Source: an uncultured Actinomycetes bacterium (GTDB lineage: Bacteria; Actinomycetota; Thermoleophilia; Miltoncostaeales; Miltoncostaeaceae). From it: DNA of 7,171 nucleotides. This document shows, one piece after another, positions 5,547-7,171 of this stretch (positions within the stretch are counted from its first letter, which is position 1; each line of letters opens with the position of its first letter). Under the pieces are notes generated by a model, which saw only the letters and a program-made list of their open reading frames with translations, made no database searches and was not told the origin of the DNA. The stretch covers positions 1 to 7,171 of the forward strand of contig CAIPNN010000182.1 of NCBI GenBank assembly GCA_903866425.1. Reading direction: 5' to 3'. The translations under genes and the position numbers were made by a program.

Positions 5547-5972
5547 CTACTGCGGGGCGCCTGGATCAGCGCGCAGTACGCACATGCCCTCGCCCTCGGC
5601 CACCAGTGTGTCGCCCGAGTGCACGCTGACCACGGCACGGAAGCCACGGCCGCTCTGCTGGATCATGCGGCCGCGCAGCACCAGTTCCACGCCCTCCAGG
5701 GGGATGGGCTTGCGCAGCCAGTAGCGCACCTTGGCGGTCATGCCCCACAGATCGTGCGGTGCGCCGGCGTACACCAGCATCTCGTCCACGAGCAGTCCGA
5801 TGATGCCGCCGTGCAGGCGGTCGGGGTACCCCTGAAACCGCTCGGCGGGGCGGAAGGTGGCCACGGCGTCCGTGCCATCGCGGTGCACGTGCAGGCCGAG
5901 GCCCGATGGGTTGGCCGACCCGCACACGAAGCATCCGTCGCACGATGATGGATTGAGGAGTTCCCCGGTCAC
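5547..5972 (-). CDS. Hot-dog fold thioesterase (PaaI/4HBT type)
   Basis: This 141-residue protein matches small acyl-CoA thioesterases of the hot-dog superfamily. CFVCGSANPSGLGLHV at 14-29 opens the domain. FQGYPDRLHGGIIGLLVDEM at 46-65 holds the HGG turn and the central-helix Asp63-Glu64 pair that bind and activate the thioester. Such enzymes hydrolyse acyl-CoA in the cytoplasm. An extra Cys11 gives a C-x2-C-x2-C cluster, perhaps metal-binding. The GTG at 5970-5972 is chosen; another in-frame GTG lies at 5976-5978, and neither has a Shine-Dalgarno sequence. The weak -10 CACACT (5980-5985) ends 7 nt before 5972. It is first in the unit leading to the mqnD-type gene. The futalosine pathway needs no known CoA thioesterase, so its substrate is open. 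Confidence 0.87.
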   Translation of the reverse strand: MTGELLNPSSCDGCFVCGSANPSGLGLHVHRDGTDAVATFRPAERFQGYPDRLHGGIIGLLVDEMLVYAGAPHDLWGMTAKVRYWLRKPIPLEGVELVLRGRMIQQSGRGFRAVVSVHSGDTLVAEGEGMCVLRADPGAPQ

Positions 5973-5974
5973 GC

Positions 5975-5986
5975 GCACAAGTGTGC
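5975..5986. promoter_or_regulatory. Perfect palindrome at the thioesterase start
   Basis: GCACA-AG-TGTGC is an exact 12-bp dyad covering the weak -10 candidate and the alternative GTG of the thioesterase gene. Together with the dyad at 6007-6020 it occupies most of the short divergent region shared with the ogt-type gene. Confidence 0.3.
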
Positions 5987-6006
5987 CGCATACGACGCCC
6001 GTGCGA

Positions 6007-6020
6007 CCATGCGTGCATGG
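6007..6020. promoter_or_regulatory. Perfect palindrome over the ogt start codon
   Basis: CCATGC-GT-GCATGG is an exact 14-bp dyad that includes the ATG at 6017-6019 and part of the weak -10 candidate GACCAT (6005-6010). A protein bound here would block initiation of the alkyltransferase gene. Its centre is 33 bp, about three helical turns, from that of the other palindrome. Confidence 0.35.
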
Positions 6021-6499
6021 ACGCCGTGCGCGACACCGGGTGCATCGGCCGCATCGACACCGCGCACGGCCAGCGGTGGGCGGCCTGGACCGACGCCGGG
6101 TTGGTCGCGGTCGGTTCGTCGTCAGCACACGTCGAGGCCCTCGCGCGCGCGGCCGGACTCACACGTCTGCGTCGGGATCGCGGCGGTGCGGCACCAACCA
6201 CTCCCGACTGGGCGCGCCTGCCGGGCGGCTTTCGTGGTGCCGCGCTTCGCGCCTGCGCGGAGATCCCCCGAGGGCAGGTGGCCACCTACGCGCAGATCGC
6301 GCGCGCAGCTGGCAGCCCCGGTGCGGCACGGGCCGTGGGATCGGCCATGGCTGCCAATCCGGTGCCGGTGGTCGTCCCCTGTCACCGCGTGGTCCGATCC
6401 GATGGAAGGCTTGGCGAATACGCCATGGGCGGCACTGCGGCAAAGGAGCGCATGCTGCGCGCAGAGGGCGTTGAGGTCACACACGGCCGTATCGGCTAG
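6017..6499 (+). CDS. ogt: Methylated-DNA--protein-cysteine S-methyltransferase
   Basis: This is a suicide DNA-repair protein that takes methyl or other alkyl groups from O6-alkylguanine onto its own cysteine. The 160-residue product has a poorly conserved N-terminal part (1-65) and the conserved C-terminal domain. IPRGQVATYAQIARAAG at 83-99 precedes the DNA-binding helix, Arg105 is the likely arginine finger, and VPCHRVV at 120-126 carries the acceptor Cys122. The closing segment GRLGEYAMGGTAAKERML follows the usual pattern. The length fits Ogt-type proteins without an Ada regulatory domain. ATG 6017 is used; it has no Shine-Dalgarno sequence and lies inside a palindrome. The stop TAG (6497-6499) doubles as the first half of the secG -10 box. 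Ogt versus AdaB naming is uncertain; the activity is not. Confidence 0.93.
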   Translation: MDAVRDTGCIGRIDTAHGQRWAAWTDAGLVAVGSSSAHVEALARAAGLTRLRRDRGGAAPTTPDWARLPGGFRGAALRACAEIPRGQVATYAQIARAAGSPGAARAVGSAMAANPVPVVVPCHRVVRSDGRLGEYAMGGTAAKERMLRAEGVEVTHGRIG

Positions 6500-6502
6500 T
6501 CT
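6497..6502 (+). promoter_or_regulatory. secG -10 box overlapping the ogt stop codon
   Basis: TAGTCT lies 8 nt before the GTG of secG and no Shine-Dalgarno sequence is present, which suggests leaderless transcription. TTGAGG (6471-6476) is a possible -35, but the 20-nt spacing is long. Confidence 0.45.
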
Positions 6503-6510
6503 CCCGCGCC

Positions 6511-6741
6511 GTGATTGCGATCCTCGTCACCATCCACTGCATCCTCTGCGTGCTGCTGATCGTCACGATCCTCATGCACAGCGGCAAGGACGCGGGCCTC
6601 TCGGGCGCCTTTGGCGTGGGCGGCTCGTCGTCGGCGTACGGCGGTTCGTCCGCCATCGTCGAGAAGAACCTCACGCGGATCACCGTGGTGATCTCCATCC
6701 TGTTCTTCCTCAGCACCTACGTGCTCGGGCGCGCCCTCTAG
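6511..6741 (+). CDS. secG: Preprotein translocase subunit SecG
   Basis: SecG is the small accessory subunit of the SecYEG channel and stimulates SecA-driven export. The 76-residue product has the normal layout: a membrane helix at about 2-22, the conserved loop HSGKDAGLSGAFG at 23-35, a Gly/Ser-rich linker (37-48) and a second helix at about 55-73. The length and loop are typical for the family. The start is GTG at 6511-6513, directly after the -10 box TAGTCT and without a Shine-Dalgarno sequence. It follows the ogt-type gene by 11 nt on the same strand but appears to have its own promoter. The usual glycolytic neighbours of secG (gap-pgk-tpi) are not in the window. Confidence 0.95.
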   Translation: MIAILVTIHCILCVLLIVTILMHSGKDAGLSGAFGVGGSSSAYGGSSAIVEKNLTRITVVISILFFLSTYVLGRAL

Positions 6742-6803
6742 CGATTTGACGCCCGGGACGATCGGCCCATCGCAAGGGTTCGACCGTTCCCCGTGTGGAC
6801 AGG

Positions 6804-6809
6804 TATTGT
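6804..6809 (+). promoter_or_regulatory. -10 box of the 50-residue membrane protein gene
   Basis: TATTGT fits TAnnnT and ends 7 nt before the GTG at 6817, again with no Shine-Dalgarno sequence. TTCGAC (6779-6784) is a weak -35 candidate with 19-nt spacing. Confidence 0.45.
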
Positions 6810-6816
6810 TCGCGGC

Positions 6817-6969
6817 GTGAATAACTCAATCGCACGCTCACTGCCGGTCAAGTTCGTCGGCGCGTTCATCGCCCTGATCGGTGCGGGAATCGTCCTGTAC
6901 CTGATTGGCGTGCTCAGCATGTACATGATCGCCTGGGTCGTGCAGATCATTGAGTGGATCTTCGGGTAA
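6817..6969 (+). CDS. Small single-helix membrane protein, 50 residues, unknown
   Basis: The frame GTG (6817-6819) to TAA (6967-6969) encodes MNNSIARSLP, then Val11-Lys12-Phe13, then one long hydrophobic stretch (about 13-45) and a short end EWIFG. Arg7 and Lys12 before the helix predict an N-in orientation. Support for a real gene comes from a -10 box at the right distance, GC-rich third codon positions like its neighbours, and a hairpin starting 6 nt after the stop. I do not recognise a family. It lies 75 bp after secG on the same strand, so a link to the translocon is possible but only by position. Confidence 0.6.
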   Translation: MNNSIARSLPVKFVGAFIALIGAGIVLYLIGVLSMYMIAWVVQIIEWIFG

Positions 6970-6975
6970 AGCGCC

Positions 6976-6997
6976 CCGAAGGGGTGGAACCCCTCGG
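6976..6997 (+). terminator. Hairpin after the 50-residue gene
   Basis: CCGA and GGGG (with one A bulge at 6980) pair with CCCC and TCGG around the loop TGGAA (6985-6989), beginning 6 nt after the TAA. An alternative small stem, CCCC (6974-6977) with GGGG (6981-6984), uses the same G-run. No U-tract follows. Confidence 0.4.
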
Positions 6998-7171
6998 AAC
7001 CCGCTCCGCCGAGATGGCGATTTACAAGATCGGTTATGTCGGCGGTAAGAGATTCGTGAAAGTTACCATTGCTGAAACCGGCACTGGTCCTGATCTTCCA
7101 CAGTCGCTTATTGTAATAAAAGGTCACCCGGCCAGTGGGCCGATAGTGTAACACGATTCCTTAAATGGATA
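6998..7171. other. AT-richer tail with no supported gene
   Basis: From about 7017 the base composition changes: 7021-7171 is about 46% GC against about two thirds elsewhere. One plus-strand frame, 7014-7151, would encode 45 residues starting MAIYKIGYVGGKRFVKV and ending at TAA. It uses AAA, ATT and GTT codons unlike the other genes and has no ribosome binding site or -10 box at the right place. It may be a small foreign gene, an intergenic or regulatory region, or a joined unrelated sequence. I see no tRNA or tmRNA start here. Confidence 0.3.

Noticed and set aside
6741..6773. GCGAT/ATCGC repeat after secG as a terminator
   Set aside because: The stem is 5 bp plus a 3-bp inner pair broken by a 9-nt bulge and has no T-run; too weak to call.
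6738..7154. A 138-codon minus-strand open frame across the 50-residue gene and the AT-richer tail
   Set aside because: It starts in the AT-richer tail, runs through the hairpin and the opposite small gene, and has no ribosome binding site or recognisable motif. I consider it a shadow, though its first part lies in the unexplained tail.
6998..7171. tRNA, tmRNA or SRP RNA at the right edge
   Set aside because: Downstream of secG such RNAs are common, so I looked for a T-arm with CCA, the tmRNA 5' end and the SRP GGAA helix; none fits in this sequence.

Overview
The window is high in GC (about two thirds by eye) and densely packed. It is probably chromosomal DNA of an actinobacterial-type organism, perhaps a Thermoleophilia-like lineage. 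The basis is the GC level, GTG/TTG starts, apparently leaderless genes behind TAnnnT-type -10 boxes, alanine-rich proteins and an MqnD-family protein of the futalosine menaquinone route. This placement is an inference. No phage, transposon, CRISPR, tRNA or rRNA was seen.

Left part (1-1469): the first 155 codons of a transketolase run off the left edge on the minus strand. A short promoter region (467-549) separates it from two overlapping plus-strand lipoprotein genes that look like diverged paralogues. The second has no ordinary start codon where its signal peptide begins.

Middle (1478-3464): a membrane-anchored NodB-type polysaccharide deacetylase converges on the lipoprotein pair with an 8-bp gap. 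Upstream of it, on the same strand, is a Crp/Fnr-family regulator. A large two-part hairpin lies between the two and helps fix the deacetylase start at 2395. The 235 bp upstream of the regulator hold no gene but contain a perfect 7-6-7 inverted repeat over its ribosome binding site, a second 5-4-5 inverted repeat, a weak C/G hairpin and the terminator-like hairpin of the next gene.

Right-centre (3465-5972): a four-gene minus-strand unit in the order hot-dog thioesterase, MqnD-family protein, small four-cysteine protein, multi-pass membrane protein. The last three have good Shine-Dalgarno sequences, and the last two junctions are both 4 nt after a TGA.

Right part (5975-7171): a very short divergent region with two perfect palindromes leads into a plus-strand ogt-type DNA alkyltransferase, then secG, then an unannotated-looking 50-residue membrane protein followed by a hairpin. 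The last ~150 bases drop to about 46% GC and use different codons. They hold no gene I can support, only a doubtful 45-codon frame.
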